Shown here piece by piece: positions 63,839-64,000 of a DNA stretch of 64,000 bases. The notes beneath the pieces are model-generated. The model saw only the letters and a list, made by a program, of their open reading frames with translations. It ran no database searches and was not told the DNA's origin. Where the stretch lies: the NCBI RefSeq assembly GCF_017873435.1, contig NZ_JAGGKG010000001.1:186001-250000 (forward strand), given 5' to 3'. The translations under genes and the position numbers were made by a program. The DNA is from Paenibacillus turicensis. GTDB lineage: Bacteria > Bacillota > Bacilli > Paenibacillales > Paenibacillaceae. The stretch's first letter is position 1. Each line of letters begins with the position of its first letter.

Positions 63839-64000
63839 ATGAGTCAGGATACGGCTCACGCTTCCACAATCGAGGATCCCGCACAGTTATGTCTGCTTGC
63901 GGGTAAAATTATGCTACAAAGTGGAGCTGAAACCTACAGGGTTGAAGATACAATGGCACGTATGGCTAAGTCAATGGGGATTGCCAATTGCCAAACCTAC
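63839..64000 (+). CDS. Threonine/serine exporter family protein (ThrE, DUF1212), N-terminal part
   Basis: The first 54 residues include CLLAGKIMLQSGAETYRVEDTMARMAKSMG, the conserved N-terminal segment of ThrE/YjjP exporters (cytosolic helix and gating motif before the ten TM helices). AAAGGAT lies 8-9 nt before the ATG. The gene runs off the window; a YjjB-type partner probably follows outside. Confidence 0.85.
   Translation, partial: MSQDTAHASTIEDPAQLCLLAGKIMLQSGAETYRVEDTMARMAKSMGIANCQTY

Overview
The window looks like a chromosomal stretch from a low-G+C Gram-positive endospore former of the Bacillales, most likely Paenibacillaceae (Paenibacillus or Brevibacillus type). The grounds are strong AGGAGG-type ribosome binding sites with frequent GTG/TTG starts, an SLH-anchored surface protein, LplABC/YesMN-type sugar import with its two-component system, a YtaF sporulation-family protein, a DivIVA-family protein and MocR/YhgE families. 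The species cannot be fixed from the sequence alone. No rRNA, tRNA, CRISPR array, prophage or intact insertion sequence was seen.

Layout. 1-4503 (minus strand): methionine import and the activated-methyl cycle (metN-metI, then luxS-SDR-metQ-mtnN, the last cut by the window edge). 4730-6251: two dTDP-rhamnose genes (rmlC, rmlD). 6454-6956: a decayed Rpn-family gene. 7056-20307: accessory metabolism and surface genes: an MFS drug-type exporter, a 1072-residue Kelch/Big2/SLH protein, an AraC/GyrI regulator, an FGGY kinase, a PHP phosphoesterase, a broken methyltransferase, and a divergent EamA exporter/MocR regulator pair. 20397-31018: gltB, a dienelactone-hydrolase-like protein, a DinB-like protein, tetR-yhgE, and a glycolipid glucosyltransferase.

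31114-52497 (all minus strand) is a 21-kb N-glycan foraging locus. A RpiR regulator, nagB and nagA are followed by a secreted GH85 endo-beta-N-acetylglucosaminidase. Next come a YesM/YesN two-component pair, an Lpl-type ABC importer (lipoprotein plus two permeases), then GH3, GH38 alpha-mannosidase, GH125 alpha-mannosidase and a GH130 mannoside phosphorylase. Together they can release a high-mannose glycan from glycoproteins, import it, strip its mannoses and feed GlcNAc-6-P into glycolysis. Two candidate CcpA (cre) sites lie in front of the importer and sensor genes.

52769-64000: a chemoreceptor, a Dps with a PerR-like box, a DivIVA-domain protein, ytaF, then the most interesting cassette. 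This is a ComQ-like isoprenyl-diphosphate-synthase-fold protein, an 81-residue peptide with a nitrile-hydratase-type (NHLP) leader ending in Val-Trp-Gly-Val, and, convergent and 9 bp away, a seven-TM sensor histidine kinase. The layout and the Trp third from the C-terminus parallel ComQ-ComX-ComP of Bacillus, but the precursor and kinase belong to different families. I read it as a candidate new prenyl-tryptophan peptide signalling system. It is followed by a methionine-synthase-like gene, a LysR regulator, a diguanylate cyclase and the start of a ThrE-type exporter.

A dispersed miniature element (about 203-212 bp, ends GGCTC, long imperfect inverted repeats, one copy with a perfect 8-bp target duplication) occurs three times, with two shorter relatives. 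It looks like a MITE mobilised by an ISL3-type transposase.
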